The translations under genes were made by a program, and so were the position numbers. Below the pieces are notes generated by a model, which saw nothing but the letters and a program-made list of their open reading frames with translations, made no database searches and was not told the DNA's origin. From positions 1-13,881 of the forward strand of contig CAZCAS010000023.1 of assembly GCA_964496725.1 (NCBI GenBank): a stretch of DNA of 13,881 nt, read 5' to 3'. Numbering within the stretch: the stretch's first letter is position 1; each line of letters starts with the position of its first letter. Source of the stretch: JAZGHN01 sp964496725 (lineage in GTDB: Bacteria; Chloroflexota; Dehalococcoidia; Dehalococcoidales; E44-bin46). This document shows, one piece after another, positions 8,134 to 13,881 of the stretch.

Positions 8134-9606
8134 TCAGACAGAAACACGCTCTTTTCTGGCTTCCTCAACAATTTCTCGTAATGTCTTCTTCACGTTATCG
8201 CTTAGAGACGCAGGTTGGTGCGTTGTTATAATCCTCTGTGCCTCTTCTCTTGCCACTTGGGTTAGATCTTTGCCCCCCTTCACCTGCCAAGTCCCCCGGC
8301 TATTGCGATCAATGTATTTCGGCCTTGACTGCTGTTTCATGAATTGAATGGTGTGTCTCTGGTGCAGGAAGTCCTTTATCTCATGAGCTCGCTTGGCTAG
8401 GTCAACGGCCATTGTATCATCGGTAACGTCGATCCCCTGAATCGCACGTTTGATCATTCTTACAATGTCATCGTCGATCACCAGTTGCTCGTGACTCCAA
8501 GTCACTCCTGACTCCAACATACCCATCCCATAAATCAGGTTAGCCCCGGCCAGAGCTGGCAGTATTGATGATATCGTTTTCTCATGGGCTGCCTGGGCAT
8601 CGGGTAGCTTAGAATCTGCCTAGGTCCCAGCGACGTAGGTCGGCAGGTTGTAATACTGGCCAAGCTTAGCCACCGCAGCACTCAGCATGCCAAGCTCTGG
8701 GGCCCCCACCGGTGCGTTAACAAAAGATAGGTCTAGCATGGTGGTGGAGCTGCCGTAAATTATCGGTGCTCCTTTCTTAGTGAGTTGACTCAGGGTTATC
8801 CCTCCCAGCACCTCGGCATTGTGGACTATTAGTGTTCCCGCGCTGGTGACCGGGGCGGTACCCCCTGATAGTGCCTCCGATAAGATGTTGCAGGGTAGGC
8901 CTACTCTTGCCGATTCTACTATAACCTCGGAGGCTTCAGGGCTGAGCTGTAACGGGCTAACCGGGCAGATAAGAACGGAGCAAACGGGCCGTCTTCTCAT
9001 CTCCTCCTCGCCTCCCGCTATTGCTGCGCCCATGTCAAAAAATCTTCTGACGCTCTCGGCAGACAGCAGGTCAATGTGGTGGAAATGCTTGCTACAATTG
9101 GTAAAACAGGTCTCAGCGGCGACAAGGTCTTCTATCTCGGGGGGCGCATCTCGGGGGGTCACTGTTTGCGAAAGAACATCTACACCCTCAGCTGCATCAG
9201 CCAGTATTGCCGACTCAGCAAGGTCCTTGTTAGTCGACTCCCGAACTTTGCCTGTCTCAAGGTCCAGTACCTTTATGGCTACGCCAAAGGTGGTGTATGC
9301 AACTCGAGTACCTTCCAAAACAACGTCGTACTTGGGGTTTCGTCCAGCAAGCAGAACTTTAGGTGGAGCCGACCTTATCGCCTCCTCTACCAAGTAAGGC
9401 GGAACCTTGACGATGTTAGTCTTTTTGTCAACCTTACAGCCATGCGAGTAGAAAATCTCCTGTGCTTCGTCGTTTAGCACCATGATACCGGCATCGCTCA
9501 GGACGTCCAGCGTCGCTCTATGCAGCTCAGCTAACTCATCGTCAGTAAACATATTAAGGCCTAAACCCGAAAGTTGATTATATGGTGCTCTTGTTCCTCT
9601 AATCAT
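8134..9606 (-). CDS. mttB: Trimethylamine methyltransferase MttB family, with in-frame amber codon read as pyrrolysine
   Basis: MttB moves a methyl group from trimethylamine to a corrinoid protein in the cytoplasm, feeding one-carbon metabolism. The frame from ATG 9606 to TGA 8134 has 490 codons, the family's usual length (about 495), broken only by TAG at 8622-8620, codon 329. Archaeal MttB carries pyrrolysine near residue 334. The sequence before it ends LPTYVAGT and that after it starts ADSKLPDAQAAHEK. This continues into the family's conserved ALAGANLIYGMGMLESG and QLVIDDDIVRMIKR regions and the C-terminal HQRHT segment. Both halves are intact and in one frame, with no other stop or frameshift. 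ATG 9606 follows AAGGAG. Relatives such as glycine betaine methyltransferases lack pyrrolysine, so the amber codon favours a trimethylamine-type enzyme. No corrinoid protein gene (mttC) or pyl genes are in the window. Alternatives: a nonsense-mutated gene, or a termination product of 328 residues. Confidence 0.85.
8620..8622 (-). other. In-frame UAG, probable pyrrolysine codon of mttB
   Basis: On the minus strand the codons are GGG-ACC-TAG-GCA-GAT-TCT-AAG, read as G-T-(amber)-A-D-S-K. The distance from this codon to the downstream TGA is 162 codons in the same frame, and recognisable MttB sequence fills it. Reading as pyrrolysine rests on position and family knowledge. It needs a pylS/pylT system elsewhere in the genome. 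Confidence 0.8.
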
Positions 9607-9623
9607 CTTTTCAGTCTCCTTCT

Positions 9624-9643
9624 CTTAGAATCTAAATTCTCAG
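9624..9643. promoter_or_regulatory. Imperfect palindrome upstream of mttB, candidate operator or hairpin
   Basis: CTTAGAAT-CTAA-ATTCTCAG is an inverted repeat with 8-base arms and one mismatch. It lies in the 163-base gap between the hydrolase and mttB, immediately upstream of the mttB ribosome binding site. It could be a regulator site or a small leader hairpin. I could not find a convincing -35/-10 pair in this gap. Confidence 0.3.
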
Positions 9644-9769
9644 TTCCGTTTTACTTACCTCTTTCTCACCCCCTTTCATCACCAGATGTTACGCTTTTAC
9701 CCTCATCGACCGCTCAACTTTATTTGGTTTTGCTTCTCGTATTCTTTATATAACACTAGAGTAGGCTGG

Positions 9770-10600
9770 CTACGGCAATATGAGCCGAGTACCTGCATTA
9801 TTCGGGAACAAAACACCTTCAAGCTCTTGAGACAGTCGCACCATGGCAGGGAAACCTGTACAATGGGAAACGCCTAGTTTCTGGATTCCCATTGCCTTGA
9901 GATCGACTATCGTCTTTTCAATCCGTTCATTTGAAGCACGAAAAAGGTGAGTGCCACCGATAACCGCATATACCAGTTCCCTGCCAGTGAGACTTTGAGC
10001 GTGGTGCAGGGTATTGACTATACCCCGGTGAGCACAGCCCAGAACGACTACCAAGCCAAAGTCCGTGCTAATGATTAGAGCAAGATCATCGGCGAGCTCA
10101 TCTCGTTTAAGCACACCGCCCTCTTTGATGAAAAGGTTATCTTCAACATGCTCATAGCTAGTAGCTATCGGAATCTCACCGGTAGTTATGATATTATCGT
10201 TAATGCGCAACGGCGCTCTCACCAGATTGAACCTAGCACCTAAACTCTCCATCTCCTCACGAAGGAAGGGTATGCCAATATAATGCAATCCACCCTGGTC
10301 GCGCTGGACATACTTCGGAGTCCATATATCGGGATGCGCAATTACCTCCACTCCACCCTTTATCTTCAATATCTCGCGCAATCCGCCAGTATGGTCAGCA
10401 TGGCCATGGCTAAGCACTACTCGATCAATTGTGGAGAGGTCAATTCCCAACAACTGTGCGTTATGTACCGCTGAGTAACTTAGCCCGGTGTCCACCAGAA
10501 TCCTAAGTCCATCCACCTCAACAAAAATGCTTAGCCCCCACTCGGCAAGGAAGCCGTAGCTGGCAGTGTTTTCACTCAACGTAGTTATCCTGACTTCCAC
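9770..10600 (-). CDS. Metallo-beta-lactamase-fold hydrolase, COG1237 type
   Basis: A cytoplasmic metal-dependent hydrolase of 276 residues. The metal-binding SHGHADHTGG motif is at 64-73 (His65, His67, Asp69, His70). Further ligands are likely in GCAHRG, GGTHL and SHCTG. This arrangement matches the COG1237 subgroup, often annotated after a methanopterin-pathway enzyme (dihydropterin ribofuranosylaminobenzene phosphate synthase). In bacteria the substrate is generally unknown, and members often sit beside NifX-like, Mrp and MinD genes, as here. GTG 10600 lies 3 bases after the radical SAM stop and 7 bases after GGGGAG, which points to translational coupling. It is also in the same frame as the radical SAM gene, separated only by TAG-GTT. 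Its own stop is TAG, with a TAA eight codons later in frame. Confidence 0.88.
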   Translation of the reverse strand: MEVRITTLSENTASYGFLAEWGLSIFVEVDGLRILVDTGLSYSAVHNAQLLGIDLSTIDRVVLSHGHADHTGGLREILKIKGGVEVIAHPDIWTPKYVQRDQGGLHYIGIPFLREEMESLGARFNLVRAPLRINDNIITTGEIPIATSYEHVEDNLFIKEGGVLKRDELADDLALIISTDFGLVVVLGCAHRGIVNTLHHAQSLTGRELVYAVIGGTHLFRASNERIEKTIVDLKAMGIQKLGVSHCTGFPAMVRLSQELEGVLFPNNAGTRLILP

Positions 10601-10603
10601 AAC

Positions 10604-11374
10604 CTATCTCCCCTCTTTCGGCCTGCGCAGACGGGTTTCTTCCATATTCAACGGGGCGACTTCCGGTCTCAGTGCCTCATACACTGTCACCACGTTCTCA
10701 AACTTGGAGAATGCTCCCCGAATGGCGCTGATATCTTCAGGTGGTAAAGGTTTAACAGGACAAGGTCGGAGCGGTGTGTTGAGCTGTATCTCATCCGGCG
10801 AGAGACGTTCCGCTACTCTCGACATCTCATGTGCATAGCCCTTGTTCGCTTCAATAAACATCATCTGAAGAGCAAACTTTCCGCTGAACTCCGACCGGAA
10901 GCACCTGATGCCTTGGAGTATTTCATCCAGAGAATAGCCGACAGCAGGCTTGTTGATAGCACGAAACAGCTCCTCATTTGGCGCGTCCAGTTTCGCCACC
11001 ACAACATCCGCCTGAGCAAGCTCCTGACGCGCGTCTTCTCTGGGCATGAGAGAGGAGTTAGTTAGCACCGCGACTGGCAGTCCCAGCACTGGTTTGACGA
11101 GTTTAATTGCCTGCCCCAAGTTGCTGGCAAGAGTTGGCTCCCCTACCCCCGAGAAAGTGGCGTAGTCAGCCGATATGCCCCTGACCCGCCCCAGTTCTAA
11201 GACCAGACTGGGAATCGGCACAAACTCTTTCCGCTCTGCCACGGAATGAACAGTTCTCCCCAGCTGGCAGTATACGCAGTCAAAGGAGCATGTCTTTCCC
11301 GGAGTAGACAGGAGGTCTACGCCCAGTGATCTCCCCAGACGCCACGAGGGAACGGGACCATAGATGATATTCAT
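10604..11374 (-). CDS. Radical SAM protein, COG0731 type
   Basis: A 256-residue radical SAM enzyme that uses a 4Fe-4S cluster and S-adenosylmethionine. The cluster motif is CSFDCVYC (Cys29, Cys33, Cys36), followed by QLGRT. The N-terminal YGPVPSWRLGRSLGVD and the SGVGEPTLA motif (a GGE-like SAM-binding strand) are hallmarks of the COG0731 family. That family is related to the archaeal wybutosine enzyme Taw1, but its bacterial reaction is not known. The C-terminal part contains a PCPVKPLPP segment. ATG 11374 follows GAGG by eight bases and lies 25 bases after the moaE stop. The stop is TAG, and the hydrolase gene begins two codons later in the same frame. Context suggests cofactor or tRNA modification work, but this is inference. 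Confidence 0.9.
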   Translation of the reverse strand: MNIIYGPVPSWRLGRSLGVDLLSTPGKTCSFDCVYCQLGRTVHSVAERKEFVPIPSLVLELGRVRGISADYATFSGVGEPTLASNLGQAIKLVKPVLGLPVAVLTNSSLMPREDARQELAQADVVVAKLDAPNEELFRAINKPAVGYSLDEILQGIRCFRSEFSGKFALQMMFIEANKGYAHEMSRVAERLSPDEIQLNTPLRPCPVKPLPPEDISAIRGAFSKFENVVTVYEALRPEVAPLNMEETRLRRPKEGR

Positions 11375-11399
11375 TCCATTTGCCTCGATTCAAATAGCC

Positions 11400-11810
11400 T
11401 TATAAACTCTCATCCGTCAGAACGCCACCGTCCTGATAGATTTCAGTCTTTTCAGTCGGCAACCTCTCTTTGAACTGGTCAATTACATACTGGCAGGCAG
11501 CGAATCCTCCACTGCGGTGGGCTGAGGCTACAGCAACCACCAGATTGGTCTCTCCGACCATCAGCCTACCTATCCTATGAGATATGGCAATGTTTTCTAT
11601 TTGCCATCTTTGTTTGGCCTCATTGGCGATTCCCCTCAAAATATTCTCGGCATTTCGCTCAGAATCCACATATTCTACAGAGAGAACTACCCTGCCCTGA
11701 GAGTAATTACGAATTAACCCAACGTAGGTAACCACACAGCCACAACTTTCGCTTCTAGCCCTATCAATTACCCGTTCTGGAGAAATCGGTTTTTCAGTAA
11801 CTTCAATCAC
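11400..11810 (-). CDS. moaE: Molybdopterin synthase catalytic subunit MoaE
   Basis: With small-subunit MoaD, MoaE adds two sulfurs to cyclic pyranopterin monophosphate to form molybdopterin. The 136-residue protein shows the family's core: YVGLIRN, then SHRIGRLMVGE, VASAHRSGGFAACQYVID and the KERLPTEKTEIYQ tail. The two lysines of the last motif (Lys114, Lys121) correspond to the E. coli catalytic pair Lys119/Lys126; the aromatic residue usual before the second Lys is Glu. The frame is open to an ATG at 11864, deep inside mrp. GTG 11810 is preferred because it follows GGGGGAGAG, fits the normal N-terminus, and overlaps the mrp TGA stop (GTGATTGA), indicating translational coupling. No moaD is in the window. 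Confidence 0.9.
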   Translation of the reverse strand: MIEVTEKPISPERVIDRARSESCGCVVTYVGLIRNYSQGRVVLSVEYVDSERNAENILRGIANEAKQRWQIENIAISHRIGRLMVGETNLVVAVASAHRSGGFAACQYVIDQFKERLPTEKTEIYQDGGVLTDESL

Positions 11811-12828
11811 ATATCTCTCCCCCAGCGGCCGTCTTTGCTGGTATTGCCTGGGCAAGAGACTCACCCAACCTGGTTATAATCTCAGCATTATACCGCTCAA
11901 TATTGCCTTCGTCGCAGAGTCTGGCAAGCTGAGGGTCTATAGGCAGCTGCCCCAGAAGCGGAGCATGCGCTGCATTAGCCATCTCATCACCCCGGCTCCT
12001 GCCGAAGAGCTCAATCTTCTTGTCAATCTCAGGTACATAGAGATAACTCATATTCTCAACCACACCAATAACAGGTTTGCCCATCTGCTGAGCCATTCTT
12101 ACTGCTTTCCTGACAATCATTGTGGTCAAGTCCTGAGGAGTGAAAACGATGATTACGCCCGAAACAGGCAGTGTTTGCATCACAGTAAGTGGAGCATCAG
12201 CTGTGCCTGGAGGCAGGTCAATAATCAAATAGTCGAGCTTGCCCCAGAGCACCTCTTCCCAGAATTGAGTAATCGCTCGGCTGATGAGTGGTCCTCGCCA
12301 GATAACAGCATCATCTTCGCTGGAGAGAAGAAGATTAATGGACATCACCGCCAAGCCTGACCTTGATAACGCCGGCAGCATCCCGCTTTCACTCCCCGAA
12401 GCCCTGGTTGTGATACCGAACATTTTGGGAATACTTGGGCCGGTAATGTCAGCGTCGAGGATACCTACCTCATATCCGTGTCGCCTAAGCGTTACCGCAG
12501 CAAGGCTGGCCACCAGGGACTTACCCACACCCCCCTTGCCACTCATTACAGCAATGATGCGGCCTATCTCATTCAAATCCTTTGGCTTTCCGTCAACAAA
12601 GCTGACATTTACCTCATTTACTCCATCAACCTCGCCAGTAACGTCCTTGACCTTGTCTTTAAGCCACTCCTGAGCCCCTGGTGCCAGGGCAGTTGAGGCG
12701 AGCGTGACATCAACTTTGCCGTCAATAACACTGACATCTCGAACCAGGTTCATTTTCGTCAGGCTGCGCATGACACTAGGCACCAGTATTGTGCCAAGAC
12801 TTTCTACTACCTGTTCCTGCATCGACAT
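11803..12828 (-). CDS. mrp: Mrp/ApbC-type P-loop ATPase, lacking the CxxC cluster motif
   Basis: Mrp/ApbC/Nbp35 proteins are cytoplasmic ATPases that carry or deliver Fe-S clusters. This one has 341 residues: an N-terminal MIP18-like (DUF59) domain (about 1-80) and a deviant Walker A P-loop ATPase domain with GKGGVGKS at 97-104. It also has DADITGPSIP at 125-134, the IIDLPPGT signature at 202-209 and VENMSY at 257-262. The pair of cysteines that bridges a cluster between subunits should follow VENMSY, but the sequence is L-Y-V-P-E-I-D-K, with none. The Cys usual in the DUF59 domain is also replaced, in STALAPGAQ. It may be a carrier that binds no cluster, or may regulate rather than carry. 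ATG 12828 is used (a second ATG lies two codons later). The gene follows the NifX-like gene by 12 bases and overlaps moaE. Confidence 0.88.
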   Translation of the reverse strand: MSMQEQVVESLGTILVPSVMRSLTKMNLVRDVSVIDGKVDVTLASTALAPGAQEWLKDKVKDVTGEVDGVNEVNVSFVDGKPKDLNEIGRIIAVMSGKGGVGKSLVASLAAVTLRRHGYEVGILDADITGPSIPKMFGITTRASGSESGMLPALSRSGLAVMSINLLLSSEDDAVIWRGPLISRAITQFWEEVLWGKLDYLIIDLPPGTADAPLTVMQTLPVSGVIIVFTPQDLTTMIVRKAVRMAQQMGKPVIGVVENMSYLYVPEIDKKIELFGRSRGDEMANAAHAPLLGQLPIDPQLARLCDEGNIERYNAEIITRLGESLAQAIPAKTAAGGEICD

Positions 12829-12840
12829 AGAGCCTACCCC

Positions 12841-13239
12841 CTAGTGCAATCGTTCCATCAAATTAGGAAGTTTACCTTCCAAATACAGCTTTACAGCCTC
12901 ATCAATGTCCCCCACGTCAGTGATGATGGGCTGGATATTGCAGCTCTTCAGGCTCTCATAGGCGCCCCAGCCCATGCCACCAGCAATAAGAACCTGGCAG
13001 TCAGCAATACTTTCCATCATGCTGGCATGCCTTGCCTGTGAGCCAACATCGTAACCATGCCTCTCACTGGGGGCTAACTCAGCGTGGGGGGCGGCAAAGG
13101 TGTGATGCCCCGTCTTGGCTCGGTTTTCTTTACTTACCGGTTCACCGCCCTCTATTGTGACTACCACATACAGCGCTGCCCGGCCGAAGTGCTGGCTGAT
13201 AGTAGTCCCGTCCTCGGTGATAACAGCAACCTTCATCAT
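12841..13239 (-). CDS. NifX/NifB-C family protein (dinitrogenase iron-molybdenum cofactor domain)
   Basis: A small cytoplasmic protein of 132 residues related to NifX, NafY and the C-terminal domain of NifB. These bind or carry iron-molybdenum cofactor or Fe-S precursors. The family fold shows as KVAVITEDGTTISQHFGRA at the start, then a metal-suited stretch with several histidines (45, 46, 52, 61, 71). This is followed by CQVLIAGGMGWGAYESL (81-97) and a second Cys at 100. No nitrogenase genes are in the window, so a general role in metal-cluster handling is more likely than nitrogen fixation. ATG 13239 follows a perfect AAGGAGG. It lies 35 bases after the MinD-type gene and just before mrp, a gene set often seen together in anaerobes. 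The stop is TAG, with mrp in the same frame five codons on. Confidence 0.87.
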   Translation of the reverse strand: MMKVAVITEDGTTISQHFGRAALYVVVTIEGGEPVSKENRAKTGHHTFAAPHAELAPSERHGYDVGSQARHASMMESIADCQVLIAGGMGWGAYESLKSCNIQPIITDVGDIDEAVKLYLEGKLPNLMERLH

Positions 13240-13274
13240 TCTAGTCCTCCTTAAAATGCTTGGTTAATTTAGAC

Positions 13275-13881
13275 TTATTTGGCTTCCTCTTTGGTATATT
13301 GGGAAGGGGTAAGAGCTTTTTGATTGTTGCCTAATACACTTGAAATATGTTGCCATAGTCGTTCTATCTGTCGGCTGACCTCACCGTCTCCGTACTCTAC
13401 TACAGGAAGTCCCTGCACCATAGCCTCAGTCACCACATTATCAAACGGAATCCTCGAGGCAACCTCTACCCGCTGGCTGGAACAGTAGGCCTCAATCTGC
13501 CGGGTATTGTCCTCATTGATGTCATATTTATTGATACACACTAGGGCCTTCACGTCAAAGTGGCGACAGACACCAAGAACTCGTTCCAGGTCATGTATCC
13601 CTGATAGTGTCGGCTCCGTTACCAAGAGAGCTAGATCCGTACCGGAAAGGGAGGAGATGACCGGGCAACCGATCCCCGGGGGGCCGTCGCTGATGATATA
13701 GCTTGCTCCCTGTTTCTCAGCGATTTGTCTTGCCTGCTGCCTTACCAGTGCCACCAGCTTGCCCGAGTTCTCCTGGGCGATGCCAAGCCTGGCATGAACC
13801 AGAGTGCCATACCTGCTATCAGACAAAAACCAGTGACCAGCCATGTTTTCTTTCATGGTGATGGCTTCAGCCGGACATATG
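13275..13881 (-). CDS. MinD-superfamily P-loop ATPase with inserted ferredoxin domain (5' end outside window)
   Basis: Only the C-terminal part is in the window, about 201 codons; the frame is open to the window edge. The first visible residues, ICPAEAITM, are the end of a ferredoxin cluster motif (the CP of C-x-x-C-x-x-x-C-P). The ATPase part follows: the family pattern with LVHARLGIAQENSGKLV, ISDGPPGIGCPVISSLSGTD, VTEPTLSGIHDLERV and INKYDINED. The P-loop itself lies upstream of the window. ATG 13856 is internal and not the start. These soluble ATPases carry 4Fe-4S clusters and often occur in pairs next to NifX-like and Mrp genes. They are thought to act in metal-cluster assembly, but the function is unproven. 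The stop is TAA, 35 bases before the NifX-like gene. Confidence 0.9.
   Translation of the reverse strand, partial: ICPAEAITMKENMAGHWFLSDSRYGTLVHARLGIAQENSGKLVALVRQQARQIAEKQGASYIISDGPPGIGCPVISSLSGTDLALLVTEPTLSGIHDLERVLGVCRHFDVKALVCINKYDINEDNTRQIEAYCSSQRVEVASRIPFDNVVTEAMVQGLPVVEYGDGEVSRQIERLWQHISSVLGNNQKALTPSQYTKEEAK

Noticed and set aside
8134..8526. A separate 130-residue gene starting at ATG 8526.
   Set aside because: It is the C-terminal third of MttB. Conserved MttB sequence continues upstream of this ATG to the TAG in the same frame, so it is not an independent gene.
9624..9643. The CTAA in the palindrome upstream of mttB was considered as the anticodon loop of a pyrrolysine tRNA (CUA).
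   Set aside because: The stem closes on a 4-base loop, not 7, and no acceptor, D or T arms flank it. No pylT-like gene was found in any intergenic region.

Overview
This 13.9-kb window looks like chromosomal DNA from an anaerobic bacterium, possibly Dehalococcoidia-like Chloroflexota or a related anaerobe. That taxonomic guess rests on gene content alone and is weak. Contents include a trimethylamine-type corrinoid methyltransferase, a COG0731-type radical SAM protein, a MinD/ferredoxin ATPase, a NifX-like protein and an Mrp ATPase. I see no IS elements, CRISPR arrays, rRNA or tRNA genes.

The left part (1-6110) holds four genes: a plus-strand pyruvate kinase lacking its lid (B) domain; a minus-strand pair of an APC amino-acid permease and a universal stress protein; and, divergent from the stress protein, a plus-strand P-type H+-ATPase. 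The divergent region has a well-formed sigma70-like promoter on each strand and a perfect palindrome midway between them. A strong hairpin (6082-6109) closes this part and separates the H+-ATPase from the convergent genes to its right.

The right part (6293-13881) is entirely on the minus strand. In transcription order it reads: a MinD-family ATPase with ferredoxin insert (5' end cut by the window edge), a NifX-like small protein, an Mrp/ApbC-type ATPase without its CxxC pair, MoaE, a radical SAM protein, a metallo-beta-lactamase-fold hydrolase, an MttB-family methyltransferase, a small unknown protein, and a CoA-disulfide-reductase/NADH-oxidase-like flavoprotein. The first six lie close together, with gaps of about 3 to 35 bases or overlaps, and are probably one operon. 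They suggest metal-cofactor or Fe-S assembly and molybdopterin work. mttB follows a 163-base gap and may have its own promoter.

The most interesting feature is mttB. Its frame runs 490 codons from ATG 9606 to a TGA at 8134 and is interrupted only by one amber codon (TAG, 8620-8622) at codon 329. That is about where archaeal trimethylamine methyltransferases encode pyrrolysine, and recognisable MttB sequence continues on both sides. I therefore annotate it as a single pyrrolysine-type gene rather than two ORFs. TAG is nevertheless also the apparent terminal stop of four neighbouring minus-strand genes. In two of these (radical SAM and NifX-like) the next gene is in frame directly behind the TAG, so amber suppression could create fusions. 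No pyl genes, pylT or corrinoid protein gene are visible here.
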